DNA of 14,416 bases from Thermoguttaceae bacterium (GTDB taxonomy: Bacteria; Planctomycetota; Planctomycetia; Pirellulales; Thermoguttaceae). The stretch lies in NCBI GenBank assembly GCA_017454585.1, contig JAFTCU010000309.1, positions 1 through 14,416 on the forward strand, read 5' to 3'. Positions 5,313-13,356 of this stretch are shown piece after piece (position 1 is the stretch's first letter; every line of letters starts with the position of its first letter). Below the pieces are notes generated by a model that was not told where the DNA came from, ran no database searches, and worked only from the letters and a program-made list of their open reading frames with translations. The position numbers and the translations under genes were made by a program.

Positions 5313-6755
5313 ATGGCTAAATTTAATTCTCCTCGTTCCAAAACCGCCCGCAATCCCGGCCCGGTCGGTCGCGTTAAAAAATTCAATCAGGCCAAAAACC
5401 GTGCGGGTTTTCAGGGGGGAAAACCACGTCGTGGGGGCGAGGAGGAAAACCGGTTTGGTCGTGGACCTCGCCGCCGTGGGTCTGCTGGTTCGATGAATTT
5501 CGAGGAAGCGGACGATTACGTGCGCCCGGAAGCGCCTGGCCGTTCCAATGGCCGTGCGGGAAACCGCCCCACGAAGCATTTTAATCCACTGAATTACCTG
5601 CGGGCGGATGAAGAAGACGGCATCGTGAGCATTCCGTCGCCTCAATTCGTCGAAATGGACGAAGACGAGTGGGCCGATCAGGGCCTGAAACGCGGCGCGT
5701 CGCCGTTCCGGAAGTCGATCCGTGGGACGAAGGCCGCCGGGAAGTTCACGAAAGACTTCCGTGACGCCAAATCCCCGCGTAAAGGGACCGGCTCCGCAGC
5801 CTCCAGAGCGAGAACGGCCTCCAAACCGGCACCGGAGCGCAAGCCGTTCGGGACGAAACCGCGTTCCTCGAAAAAAGCCACGGCAAAAGGCCCGGCCCCT
5901 GAGGGGGAACGTCTGCAGAAAGTCCTTGCCACGGCTGGATTCGGAAGCCGCCGGGACTGCGAAGAGTTCATTCTTGCCGGGCGTGTCATGGTAGATAGGG
6001 AAATTGTGACGGAGCTTGGAACCCGTGTTTTGCCGACTCAAACGATCCATCTCGATGGAGAGCTGGTACGTCGTCCCAAGGGTTACGTGTACTACGCGCT
6101 GAACAAACCGACGAACGTGATTTGCACCAATGATGACCCCGCTGGGCGCCGCCGCGCGTTGGACTACATCCATGAAAACGTGCCGGGCCTTTTCCCGGTC
6201 GGGCGGTTGGACCTTCACAGTGAAGGGCTACTGCTCATCACGAATGATGGCGAGCTGGCAAACCGCCTGACGCATCCGAGCTACGAAGTGCCGAAAGTCT
6301 ATCGCGTCCGTGTTTCCGGAACACCAACCCGGGCGGAGATCGCTCAAATGTGCCGCGGGATCCACCTGGCCGAAGGGGTTGCGAAGGCGGAAGAGGTAAA
6401 ACTTCGCCACGTGTACCGCGATGGAACAGCCGTTTTGGAGGTGACGCTCCGCGAGGGCCGCAACCGCGAGATCCGCCGCATCCTCGCCCGCATCGGGCAC
6501 AATGTGCTCGACCTGGTTCGCATTTCGATCGGAAACGTGAAACTGGGCAAACTGCCTGTGGGTGAATACCGCTCGCTGACGGCTCTGGAAGTGAAAAGCC
6601 TGAAAAAGCTCGTGGGCCTGACAGGCATGAAGTCGGAGATCCTCGCTCCTGCCAAACCCAAGAGCAAGCCAGACCTTCCGACGGAGCCAGACACTCCGCT
6701 TCCGAACGACACCACGCCGGACGAGTTGTACGAAGAGTGGAAAAACGAGTTTTGA
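5313..6755 (+). CDS. rluB: 23S rRNA pseudouridine synthase, RsuA/RluB/RluE/RluF family
   Basis: The 480-residue protein has three parts. Residues 1-196 are a low-complexity basic tail rich in Arg, Lys, Gly, Pro and Ser, likely disordered and RNA-binding. An S4 RNA-binding domain follows (about 198-260, GERLQKVLATAGFGSRRDCEEFI). The catalytic domain runs from about 265 to 440, with the family motif GRLDLHSEGLLLITNDGELA (from 297, catalytic Asp300) and a downstream EGRNREIRR segment. RluB-type enzymes modify helix 89 of 23S rRNA. The NRLTHPS continuation after the motif favours RluB over RsuA, but the exact target is inferred. The family is usually 230-300 residues, so the tail is an unusual addition. 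A GAAGGGA site lies about 10 nt before the ATG. Confidence 0.9.
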   Translation: MAKFNSPRSKTARNPGPVGRVKKFNQAKNRAGFQGGKPRRGGEEENRFGRGPRRRGSAGSMNFEEADDYVRPEAPGRSNGRAGNRPTKHFNPLNYLRADEEDGIVSIPSPQFVEMDEDEWADQGLKRGASPFRKSIRGTKAAGKFTKDFRDAKSPRKGTGSAASRARTASKPAPERKPFGTKPRSSKKATAKGPAPEGERLQKVLATAGFGSRRDCEEFILAGRVMVDREIVTELGTRVLPTQTIHLDGELVRRPKGYVYYALNKPTNVICTNDDPAGRRRALDYIHENVPGLFPVGRLDLHSEGLLLITNDGELANRLTHPSYEVPKVYRVRVSGTPTRAEIAQMCRGIHLAEGVAKAEEVKLRHVYRDGTAVLEVTLREGRNREIRRILARIGHNVLDLVRISIGNVKLGKLPVGEYRSLTALEVKSLKKLVGLTGMKSEILAPAKPKSKPDLPTEPDTPLPNDTTPDELYEEWKNEF

Positions 6756-6770
6756 CGTATGAAAGGATTA

Positions 6771-6830
6771 CCCCATGAAAAATATTTTAGTCCTGATTTT
6801 TCATGGGGATTTCCTTTGACGTTTTTTTTT
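6771..6830 (+). terminator. Hairpin and downstream T-rich run after the pseudouridine synthase gene
   Basis: CCCCATGAAAAA (6771-6782) and TTTTTCATGGGG (6797-6808) are a perfect 12-bp inverted repeat with a 14-nt loop. A T-rich run follows a little later (6822-6830), not directly after the stem, so this is a probable rather than a textbook intrinsic terminator. Confidence 0.55.
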
Positions 6831-6891
6831 ATTTCTTTTGACTTTTTTTGAAACCTTCCTCTTGCTCTTAGCATAAAATAGAGTAAAGAAC

Positions 6892-7698
6892 ATGAAAATG
6901 ACCTTTTGGAAAGAAAAAGTGGTCCTCGTGACCGGTGGCTCCAGCGGGCTGGGGCTGGAACTCGTCACGGCGTTCGCCCGAAATGGGGCGAGGGTCGTGA
7001 TCGCGGCTCTGGAAAAAGACGCGGTGGAAGCCGTTACGAAGGATTTTCAGGCGGAAGGCCTCGACGTGACTGGTTTTCAGGTGAACGTCTGCTCCGATGA
7101 GGACGTGCAGACGCTCAAAAAGGAAATCGAAACGCGTTTCGGCCGGCTGGACGTTCTGGTGAACGTGGCGGGCCGAACCGACCGCGGGAAGATGCTCCAG
7201 TGTGACGCGGACCATTTCGCGAAGGTGATGAATCTGAACTTCATCGCGCTGGTGCGGGTCACGCATACGTTCCTCCCGATGCTTCTGGAATCGAAGGGCC
7301 GGATCATTAATATTGGGTCCCTCGCTTCCAAATCGGCCTCCCGCTGGACGGGCGCTTACCCGGCGAGCAAGCACGCGGTGGCGGCCTACTCGCAGCAGCT
7401 GCGGCTGGAGCATCACGGCGAGCTGAAAGTACTCTTGGTTTGCCCTGGACCGATCCAGCGTGAGACGGAACGTCTTTACCCGCTAGAGGGGCTGGAAGAT
7501 CTTCCCGAAGAAGCGCGGCGCCCCGGTGCAGGCGTGAAAGTGAAGCGGATCCCGCCAAAAGTGCTGGTGGATTCGATCCTCAAAGCCTCCGAGCGTGGCG
7601 ATGTGGACCTCGTTCTTCCCAAAAAGGCCAGGATTTTGTTCACTATCAGTCAGCTGTTCCCGAAACTGGGGGATTGGCTGGTTCTGAAAAACACGTGA
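6892..7698 (+). CDS. Short-chain dehydrogenase/reductase (classical SDR)
   Basis: The 268-residue protein has a Rossmann fold. It carries the cofactor motif TGGSSGLG (residues 14-21) and NVAG (91-94, in place of the usual NNAG). The catalytic set is Asn114, Ser143, Tyr156 and Lys160, the last two in YPASK. The CPGPIQRET segment after it (about 182-190) matches the PG motif. The acidic or basic residue that would decide NAD versus NADP after the second strand is not clear (A38-A39-L40-E41). The substrate cannot be named; the sequence resembles DHRS7-type reductases that often act on lipid-like substrates. The start at 6892 has only a weak AAAGAA ribosome site, and Met3 is an alternative. No clear promoter was found in the AT-rich upstream gap. 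Confidence 0.88.
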   Translation: MKMTFWKEKVVLVTGGSSGLGLELVTAFARNGARVVIAALEKDAVEAVTKDFQAEGLDVTGFQVNVCSDEDVQTLKKEIETRFGRLDVLVNVAGRTDRGKMLQCDADHFAKVMNLNFIALVRVTHTFLPMLLESKGRIINIGSLASKSASRWTGAYPASKHAVAAYSQQLRLEHHGELKVLLVCPGPIQRETERLYPLEGLEDLPEEARRPGAGVKVKRIPPKVLVDSILKASERGDVDLVLPKKARILFTISQLFPKLGDWLVLKNT

Positions 7699-7766
7699 TA
7701 AAATGTAGTTTTGAGGAAAAAAGAATCAAGCCGGCGGAGCAGGATTTTCCCCGGTTAGATCACCAT

Positions 7767-7788
7767 TTTCTGAAGAATCATTCAGAAA
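7767..7788. repeat. 8-bp palindromic hairpin upstream of the PDZ gene
   Basis: TTTCTGAA (7767-7774) and TTCAGAAA (7781-7788) are perfect inverted repeats around a 6-nt loop, with no T run after them. It lies 32 bp before the start at 7821. It could be an operator, a leader hairpin, or the end of the SDR transcript. Confidence 0.4.
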
Positions 7789-7820
7789 TTTCAAAAGTTC
7801 ATCATTGAATGGAGGATTTT

Positions 7821-8930
7821 ATGAAAAAGATTTTGGTTTTGAGCGCGATGTTCTGCCTGGGAGCTGCTTTGGGGGCCTCAGGAGTTCTGAAGTCTGTCGC
7901 CGAAGAAGCGAAAAATGGTTTGGAAGTCCTTGAATCTTCTGCCATTCAGCTCGTTGATGGCGTGAAGGAAGCAGATAAAGCCAAGGCGGAAGATAAAACC
8001 GAAAAGGACGCAGAGGAAGCGGCTCCAGTCGAGAAAACATTCTGGGTAGGCGCGATGATCGGCCCGATCCCGGAACCGATCCTTGCGCAGCTCGCGGAAG
8101 GCACGATCCCGGAAGGAAAAGGGGTCTGCGTGATGCAGGTCGTTCCTGAATCCCCGGCTGAAAAAGCGGGTCTGAAAACCTACGACATCATCCTGAAAGT
8201 GAACGGGGAAGCGGTCGATGGCGATGGATTCGTCGAAAAGGTAAAAGCCTCCAAGGGCGAAAAACTCACCGTCGAGATCCTCCGCGCCGCCAAAACCCAG
8301 AAAATTGAGATGACTCCGGCGGAACGTCCGGCCCAGGCGAAAGGGTTCCCGCGCCGCGGCCCGCGTGGAATGCGCGTCCCGGAAGGGTTCAAGATGGAGA
8401 TCCCGTTCGGTGAAATGCCTGAAATGCCCGAAATGCCGGAAATGGATTTTGACGACGAAAATCTCCCGATTCCGGAACAGATGCGTGAAATGCTGAAACA
8501 GCAGCGCGACATGCTGAAGAAGGGGGGCTTCGGTTTCCGCATGGTCCCCGGCGGTCAGAATCAGCAGCAGATGAAAATCGAAGTGACCCCGAACGGGACG
8601 GCAATGGCCCGTACGATGGCGTCCATTGAAAATGGTGAGAAACTGACGGTTTCTGTCAGAAAGATTGGCGACGAGCCTGCGAAAATCCTTGTTGAATGGA
8701 AAGACGAAGACTACGAAACTACCGAGGATAAACTGGACGTGATCCCGGAAGAAATTCGCGGGAAAGTCAAGGATTTCCTCGAATCGGGAAGTGGCGTGAC
8801 GATTAACGGTGATTCGATCACCAAGGCTTTGGAAGCTCCTGCCGACGACGAAAAAGCAGAAGATGCTGAAGGCGAAAAGAACGAAAAAGAGATCCAGATC
8901 AAAAAAGAGAAAGTGATCGATCTGAAATAA
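7821..8930 (+). CDS. Exported acidic PDZ-domain protein
   Basis: The 369-residue protein begins with a Sec-type signal peptide (MKKILVLSAMFCLGAALGA), followed by an Ala/Glu/Lys-rich linker to about residue 70. A PDZ domain follows (about 72-165), with GVCVMQVVPESPAEKAGLKTYDIILKVNGEAV beginning at about 101. No protease domain is attached, so it may be an adaptor or scaffold rather than a HtrA enzyme. Residues 198-208 are a tandem EMP repeat. A Gln/Met-rich segment follows, and the C-terminus is a highly charged Lys/Glu tail. GGAGG (7811-7815) lies 5 nt before the ATG at 7821, which places the start there and not at the in-frame ATG at 7809. Partner and function are unknown. It is the last gene of the plus-strand block. 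Confidence 0.85.
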   Translation: MKKILVLSAMFCLGAALGASGVLKSVAEEAKNGLEVLESSAIQLVDGVKEADKAKAEDKTEKDAEEAAPVEKTFWVGAMIGPIPEPILAQLAEGTIPEGKGVCVMQVVPESPAEKAGLKTYDIILKVNGEAVDGDGFVEKVKASKGEKLTVEILRAAKTQKIEMTPAERPAQAKGFPRRGPRGMRVPEGFKMEIPFGEMPEMPEMPEMDFDDENLPIPEQMREMLKQQRDMLKKGGFGFRMVPGGQNQQQMKIEVTPNGTAMARTMASIENGEKLTVSVRKIGDEPAKILVEWKDEDYETTEDKLDVIPEEIRGKVKDFLESGSGVTINGDSITKALEAPADDEKAEDAEGEKNEKEIQIKKEKVIDLK

Positions 8931-8956
8931 AAAGTTCCTCCCGTTTGTAACGGTCA

Positions 8957-8997
8957 GGCGAGGCTGGGCGAAAACCCGGCGCTCGCCTTTTCTTTTT
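8957..8997 (+). terminator. Intrinsic terminator after the PDZ gene
   Basis: GGCGAGGCTGGG pairs with CCCGGCGCTCGCC (8957-8987) in a 12-bp GC-rich stem with one bulge and a CGAAAA loop. A T-rich tract, TTTTCTTTTT (8988-8997), follows. It sits between the convergent PDZ and oxidoreductase genes and has no T run in the other direction. Confidence 0.9.
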
Positions 8998-9012
8998 AAA
9001 CGGTCAGAACGT

Positions 9013-10482
9013 TTAATCCAGTGTCACTTCCGGAACGACGAAATCTCCACGTCCCGGCCGACGATCCATCAGGGCGTTGGCGGCGTCCGCGTTTTCACCA
9101 ACGAAACGACGTGTCGTCTCGTCCAGAGTCAGCATCGGGCTGAGCGCGAACGTCTCGTCCAATGCGATCTCCTGCGTTGCCAGGTACTTCTTCATATCGT
9201 CGATCATCTCGCCGAGTTTTCCAGTGTCCTGAGCCATCGTGAGGGCTTTTTCTTTCGACCAGTTCCCACCCAGACGGTACGCCACGTTCGCCGAGTTGTA
9301 CCAGAACGAAGTGTCCCACCCGACCTGGATCTCGCCGTTCAGGTTGGTCGGATCGTTTGCGCGCACCGAGTCGCAGAAGTTCTTCAGGTGATTATAGGCG
9401 CCCGCGCCGTAGTCGGACGTTTTGAAGTCGCGGATCTTCTTCCCGGTCGTATCATACGCGGACGCAGGCCCCCACGGCTTCTGGTACGTGCCGCCCTCGC
9501 AGTACACGATGTAACCCGGATTCGGGCCGACGCACGGGCAGGTTGCGCCGCGCTTTGCTTTGTCCTCGACGCCCGAGAAGCCGAAAATCACCGGGGCCGA
9601 TCCCGTGTCGAAGTACGTGAACATCGTGTTCGGCGTTTCGCCGGCGTCTTTGATCCCGAGGCGGCCGCCGCAGGAGAAAACGCGCTTCGGGATGGAGATC
9701 TGGTTGCAGAAAATGTCGTTCCGGCAGTCGTCAAGAAGGTGTGCGCCCCAGTTCCCGGTCTCACCGTTTCCGGTGTTCCACATAAAGTGCCAGTCGTAGT
9801 GCAGCTGGTTCCGGTAGAGTGGAAGGTCATCCGCCGGGCCGAGCCACAAATTGTAGTTCACCTCGGGCTGAACGGTCAACGGCGTTTCTCTCAGACCGAT
9901 CGGGCGGCGGACGAAGTACCGGTTGACCCGGATCGCGAGGATCTTGCCGAGGGCTTTTTCTTCGTGCAGGAACTTTTTCACTTCCGCGTGGGCTTCCCGG
10001 TCGGTACGCATCTGAGTGCCGATCTGCACGCATTTCTTGTACTTGCGCGAGGCGTTGAAGAGCTGCTGGCCTTCCCAGAATGAGAGGCAGAGCGGTTTTT
10101 CGACGTACACGTGCTTGCCGGCCTGCATCGCCCAGATCCCGCCCAGGCAGTGCCAGTGGTTCGGCGTGGCGATGACCACCGCGTCGATTTCGGGATCATC
10201 GAACACTTTGCGCGGGTCGGTGAAGGTCTTGGCGGGATTGAACGCTTTTTTGCCCTGGTCGAGCCGCACGGAGTCCACTTCGCAGATCCCGGCGAGCTTG
10301 TAGGGTTCACCGGCGGCCGCGAGGCGGTTCAGGATGCTGCTGTGCTCGCGGCCTTTGTTGCCGTTTCCGAGGACGCAGACGCGGACCTCTTCATTGGGAC
10401 TTCCGGCAATCAGAGCGGGGGCGGGAAAAACGGACGCGGCAGCCAGCGCCGCGCTCGAGGCGAGGAAATGACGACGATTCAT
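9013..10482 (-). CDS. Tat-exported Gfo/Idh/MocA-family oxidoreductase
   Basis: The 489-residue protein has a Tat signal (RRHFLASSAALAAASVFPAP, from residue 3) with cleavage near residue 27. The N-terminal Rossmann domain begins VRVCVLGNGNKG (about 34-44). EKPLC (128-132) carries the conserved Lys of the GFO_IDH_MocA family. The C-terminal domain includes YDWHFMWNTGNGETGNWGAH (about 228-247), with a probable catalytic His/Asp pair in GAHLLDD (His247). These NAD(P)-dependent enzymes act on sugars, inositols or their acids, and planctomycetes carry many exported members. The substrate is unknown. AGGAG (10490-10494) is 7 nt before the ATG. The protein shares the YDWH-GN-G core with the partial protein at 13474-14416. 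Confidence 0.9.
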   Translation of the reverse strand: MNRRHFLASSAALAAASVFPAPALIAGSPNEEVRVCVLGNGNKGREHSSILNRLAAAGEPYKLAGICEVDSVRLDQGKKAFNPAKTFTDPRKVFDDPEIDAVVIATPNHWHCLGGIWAMQAGKHVYVEKPLCLSFWEGQQLFNASRKYKKCVQIGTQMRTDREAHAEVKKFLHEEKALGKILAIRVNRYFVRRPIGLRETPLTVQPEVNYNLWLGPADDLPLYRNQLHYDWHFMWNTGNGETGNWGAHLLDDCRNDIFCNQISIPKRVFSCGGRLGIKDAGETPNTMFTYFDTGSAPVIFGFSGVEDKAKRGATCPCVGPNPGYIVYCEGGTYQKPWGPASAYDTTGKKIRDFKTSDYGAGAYNHLKNFCDSVRANDPTNLNGEIQVGWDTSFWYNSANVAYRLGGNWSKEKALTMAQDTGKLGEMIDDMKKYLATQEIALDETFALSPMLTLDETTRRFVGENADAANALMDRRPGRGDFVVPEVTLD

Positions 10483-10502
10483 GAGATTTCTCCTGATTAT
10501 AA

Positions 10503-10537
10503 ATGATGAATTATGAATTGTGAATTTTGGATTAAAT
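10503..10537. repeat. Single array of ATTNTGA-type heptamers upstream of the oxidoreductase gene
   Basis: Five consecutive units of 7 nt occur: ATGATGA, ATTATGA, ATTGTGA, ATTTTGG, ATTAAAT. No inverted partner was seen, unlike the other heptamer sites. It lies just upstream of the ribosome site of the gene starting at 10482. Confidence 0.5.
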
Positions 10538-10540
10538 GAG

Positions 10541-10564
10541 ACGGCGTGTGAGCCGTTCGACGGC
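10541..10564 (-). promoter_or_regulatory. Mutually exclusive short hairpins before the Tat oxidoreductase
   Basis: On the minus strand GCCGT (10560-10564), ACGGC (10552-10556) and GCCGT (10541-10545) occur in a row. The middle segment can pair with either flank, so two alternative 5-bp hairpins are possible. The geometry resembles an attenuator, but the stems are short and no leader peptide was found. It may only be a vestige of a terminator for the prepilin peptidase gene. Confidence 0.25.
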
Positions 10565-10578
10565 GGCCCTCCGAATCT

Positions 10579-11862
10579 TTAATAATCAAATCCAAGGAGT
10601 TTTTCCACCCAACGAATCAGCGTGAGCAAAATCACCATGAGGAGCAGAAGCCCCAATCCCAGCGTGATCAGGTGAGGCCCAAGCCGAAAAACCGGGAGCG
10701 TGAGGTTCCAGAAGAACGGCCAGTACAACATGGTAATGAGCGCTCCAAGGCACAGGAAGGGGCCGAACGGCGTTTCCAGGTCACGAAGGAAAATCAAACG
10801 GGGTATTGCAAGGAATAATCCCGCGAACGGGGCGAGGAAAAATAAAACGATACATGGCTGCCAGCCGAGAAACGCGCCGAACATGGCCATGAGGAGTACA
10901 TCGCCAAATCCCATTGCCTCGCGATCCATGGCGAATTGGGCGGCAATCCGGAGTATCCACATAAAACTGCCAGCGATTCCCATCCCTAAAAGGGTGGACC
11001 AGACTGTAAGCCACTGCGGCCAGGCGAGCGCCCAGAGTATAATGATGGCAGCTGTCCCCCATTTCAGGAGGTTCCAAAGCAGCAGGGTGGAATGTGTACG
11101 TTTGAGCCGTTCCCAGAAAATCCGACAGGCCCAACGGAACCCACGGTTCATTCGCCAATGGCGTTCCATCAGGGCGAAACACCAGCCCCACCAGCAGAGC
11201 AGGGCAGATATCAGTCCCCACGTCCCGCCTTTTTCGTTTCGAAAAACTTCCAGTGGGGGATTTGGAGAGGCAGCGTTCAGCGGGAAAATCAAATCCTCAC
11301 CTGATTCGACTTTGCAAAGAGGAAAATCAAGCAACTGCGTAACAGGTAAAATCTGATCAGTCCCATCTTTTCTCTCGTCGAACGTGTACGGAGTGAAAAA
11401 CGAAACGACCAGGGCCAGAAGCGTTCCGCCAATGAGGATCTGGTCGGGAATCGTCTTTTCGTCAAAGTCGATCAGGGACGCGCCGAGCATCAATCCAATG
11501 AAAACCAACTGGAAAGCGCATCGGGCCAAAAGGCTCCACACGAACGTTGCGGTTATGGGAATCTCGTGATTAAAAGCCAGTATGAGCATTCCCATGACCT
11601 GCGACTGAAAAAACCAGCCAGCGAAAGCGCCCATTCCCAATTCTACGCAAAGGGGCCGGATCCAGAACCCACGTCCGAAACGGTCGGCCTCCTTCCTCAT
11701 TCCAAACCAGCCGATGATCGGGATTTTCCACCAAAATGGGCGTGGACGATCCGAATGACACCACGGATGATTTCGTTTGGGACTCCACGCCCAAGCGGCT
11801 GCCGCGTAGTTCGCCAGAGCGCCAAGGAAAATTCCGAAAATGAGGAACGCAAAAAAATACAT
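10579..11862 (-). CDS. Prepilin peptidase (type IV leader peptidase, family A24), divergent
   Basis: The 427-residue polytopic membrane protein resembles PilD/GspO, which cut and N-methylate type IV prepilins and pseudopilins. The first aspartate motif is LIDFDEKTIPD (catalytic Asp132). The second is GFGD (318-321, Asp321), with LLMAMFGAFLGW after it. The N-terminal domain (about 1-80) keeps IPIIGWFGMR and RPLCVELGMG, similar to the family's PILSWL and PLVEL. Of the zinc-binding CxxC pairs only Cys35 and Cys72 remain. The catalytic Asps are 189 residues apart, against roughly 60-65 in the classical enzymes, so there is a large insertion. No SD site precedes the ATG at 11862. It lies 11 bp after aroK, so translation may be coupled. 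No pilin genes are in view. Confidence 0.85.
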   Translation of the reverse strand: MYFFAFLIFGIFLGALANYAAAAWAWSPKRNHPWCHSDRPRPFWWKIPIIGWFGMRKEADRFGRGFWIRPLCVELGMGAFAGWFFQSQVMGMLILAFNHEIPITATFVWSLLARCAFQLVFIGLMLGASLIDFDEKTIPDQILIGGTLLALVVSFFTPYTFDERKDGTDQILPVTQLLDFPLCKVESGEDLIFPLNAASPNPPLEVFRNEKGGTWGLISALLCWWGWCFALMERHWRMNRGFRWACRIFWERLKRTHSTLLLWNLLKWGTAAIIILWALAWPQWLTVWSTLLGMGIAGSFMWILRIAAQFAMDREAMGFGDVLLMAMFGAFLGWQPCIVLFFLAPFAGLFLAIPRLIFLRDLETPFGPFLCLGALITMLYWPFFWNLTLPVFRLGPHLITLGLGLLLLMVILLTLIRWVEKLLGFDY

Positions 11863-11873
11863 ATTAATCAGGA

Positions 11874-12404
11874 TTAATGCGTAAGGAGGGGGGAGCCGTT
11901 GATTTCAAGCAGTTGTTTCACTATTTCCTCTGGGCTGCACAGTTCGGTCGTGATTTCCATCGTGGCGCAGTCGCGGTACATTGGTTCACGAAATTCGAGG
12001 AGGTGGCGAATTTCATCGAGGGCGGGGAGATTGGTCAGACTGGGGCGGCTCGTTTTGGTCGTTTCATCACCCGTCATGCGATGTAGAATCGTTTCCGGAC
12101 TGGCCGTCAGCCATAGTACCGGGCCGGAGTCACGCAGGACTTTCCGCGTATTTTCCCGCATGACCGCGCCACCGCCCGTGGCCAGGATCAGTTCGGGCTT
12201 CATGCACAATTCGGCGATGATCCGCTCTTCAAAGTCACGAAACGCAGGTTCACCGTCCTCGGCAAAAATTTGGGCGATGGTTTTGCCGGCCTGACGCTCA
12301 ATTTCCCGGTCTGAGTCGATCCACGGGCAGTTCAGCGCCTCGGCCAGAAGCTTCGCGATCGTCGTTTTCCCGGTCGCCCGGTAGCCAATCAGGGAAAGGA
12401 TCAT
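11874..12404 (-). CDS. aroK: Shikimate kinase
   Basis: Shikimate kinase makes shikimate 3-phosphate on the route to chorismate. The 176-residue protein has a P-loop (GYRATGKTT, residues 7-15), the shikimate-binding Asp30 and Asp32, Arg56, the GGG motif at 77-79 (ATGGGAV), and a lid arginine in TSRPSL. The length is typical. A GAGGAG site (12413-12418) is 8 nt before the ATG, and the start overlaps the upstream gene's stop as ATGA (12401-12404). It is the middle gene of the probable PrsW-aroK-prepilin peptidase operon, although no metabolic link between the three is evident. Confidence 0.95.
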   Translation of the reverse strand: MILSLIGYRATGKTTIAKLLAEALNCPWIDSDREIERQAGKTIAQIFAEDGEPAFRDFEERIIAELCMKPELILATGGGAVMRENTRKVLRDSGPVLWLTASPETILHRMTGDETTKTSRPSLTNLPALDEIRHLLEFREPMYRDCATMEITTELCSPEEIVKQLLEINGSPLLTH

Positions 12405-13315
12405 TCTTCGTGCTCCTCTCCGGTTTCAAAAGATTCCCACGTTTGAATCACTAAATTAGGGTCTTGCAATGGTTCAGATTCATAAACCTGAATGATTTTA
12501 CTCTTACAGTTGGGGCACCTTTTCAGGTTTGAGGCGTACACGTTTCCACACTGTGCACACACTTTCAAGGCGTTTTCCTCCTGTCCTTCCGGCACGAGCA
12601 GGCTGGCAAGGTGGCGAATTCTTTTGATCGAGCAGACCCACAGGCAGACGTTGATTGCGAGGAACATGAGGTACAGAAGACCAAGCACTCCTTCATTCAT
12701 TCCCTCAATGTCTCTCAAAAACAGAACAGCGTCGTAGGAACCGTGGAAAAGGACTGGGACCCACAGTGCGTAGCTCAAATATTTCTTATTGTTTACACGT
12801 TCAAATTTTGCGAGGGAGAAAAAGTACCCCATCATTACACCGCATAGCGCGTGACAGGGAATGCTGAAAATGGCACGGGTATAGGCGATATTTTGGGCCG
12901 TATCGACACCTGAATTAAGCCCGCCAAAAACATACATAAGATTTTCAATGCAGGCAAACCCCAAAGATACGAAAACGGCGTAAACGATCCCGTCGTAATG
13001 CTCGTCAAACTCTCTGTTGTCCCAGATCCAGTGTTTGAGGATGTATAACTTGGCGAACTCTTCCGGTATGGCGGCGCCAATAAAACCAACGGCGATCGCG
13101 TGGAGAGCAGGAAAGGGAATTAAATCAATGAATTCGGCAATGAAATTTTCAACAATTACGATTGGGTAAGCGGAAACAAACCCCAAAAAGAAGATTTTCG
13201 CCAAGAGCCCAAGTGGTTCCTTGTGGTACCTGTCACGAAGGTAAATATAAGCCAGCAGGATGACCACCGGACCGACGGCCCAATAAAACAGGTATTTGAG
13301 TTCAGAAGGTTCCAT
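12401..13315 (-). CDS. PrsW-family intramembrane protease with C-terminal zinc ribbon
   Basis: The 304-residue protein has several membrane segments and the PrsW signatures: PEEFAK (Glu85-Glu86), FDEHYDGIVYAVFVSLGFACIEN (Glu124), SIPCHALCG (His155) and LFHGSYD (His191, Asp195). These form the likely metal-dependent or acid active site. PrsW was first described as a site-1 protease for anti-sigma factors in Bacillus, but the family is wider and other roles are possible. After the membrane part, residues 253-270 form a CxxC-x10-CxxC zinc ribbon, which many family members lack, followed by an acidic tail. No SD site precedes the ATG at 13315. The gene's end overlaps aroK. Whether it acts on a partner of the ECF sigma factor at 1140-1682 is not supported by the layout. 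Confidence 0.85.
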   Translation of the reverse strand: MEPSELKYLFYWAVGPVVILLAYIYLRDRYHKEPLGLLAKIFFLGFVSAYPIVIVENFIAEFIDLIPFPALHAIAVGFIGAAIPEEFAKLYILKHWIWDNREFDEHYDGIVYAVFVSLGFACIENLMYVFGGLNSGVDTAQNIAYTRAIFSIPCHALCGVMMGYFFSLAKFERVNNKKYLSYALWVPVLFHGSYDAVLFLRDIEGMNEGVLGLLYLMFLAINVCLWVCSIKRIRHLASLLVPEGQEENALKVCAQCGNVYASNLKRCPNCKSKIIQVYESEPLQDPNLVIQTWESFETGEEHEE

Positions 13316-13356
13316 TCGAGTTTGGAGTGTGGAGTGAGTGTTGAGTGTTGAATATG

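Noticed and set aside
5292..6218. Minus-strand open frame of 308 codons
   Set aside because: It is antisense to the pseudouridine synthase and shows no domain or start signal.
6848..6879. TTGAAA and TAAAAT upstream of the SDR gene
   Set aside because: The spacer would be 20 nt, too long for a standard promoter.
9388..10083. Plus-strand open frame of 231 codons
   Set aside because: It is antisense to the Gfo/Idh/MocA gene, whose sequence has clear motifs.
10496..10524. TTCACA-N17-TATAAT on the minus strand before the Tat oxidoreductase
   Set aside because: The predicted start would fall inside or after the AGGAG site, leaving only about 7 nt of leader. The match is probably a by-product of the AT-rich heptamers.
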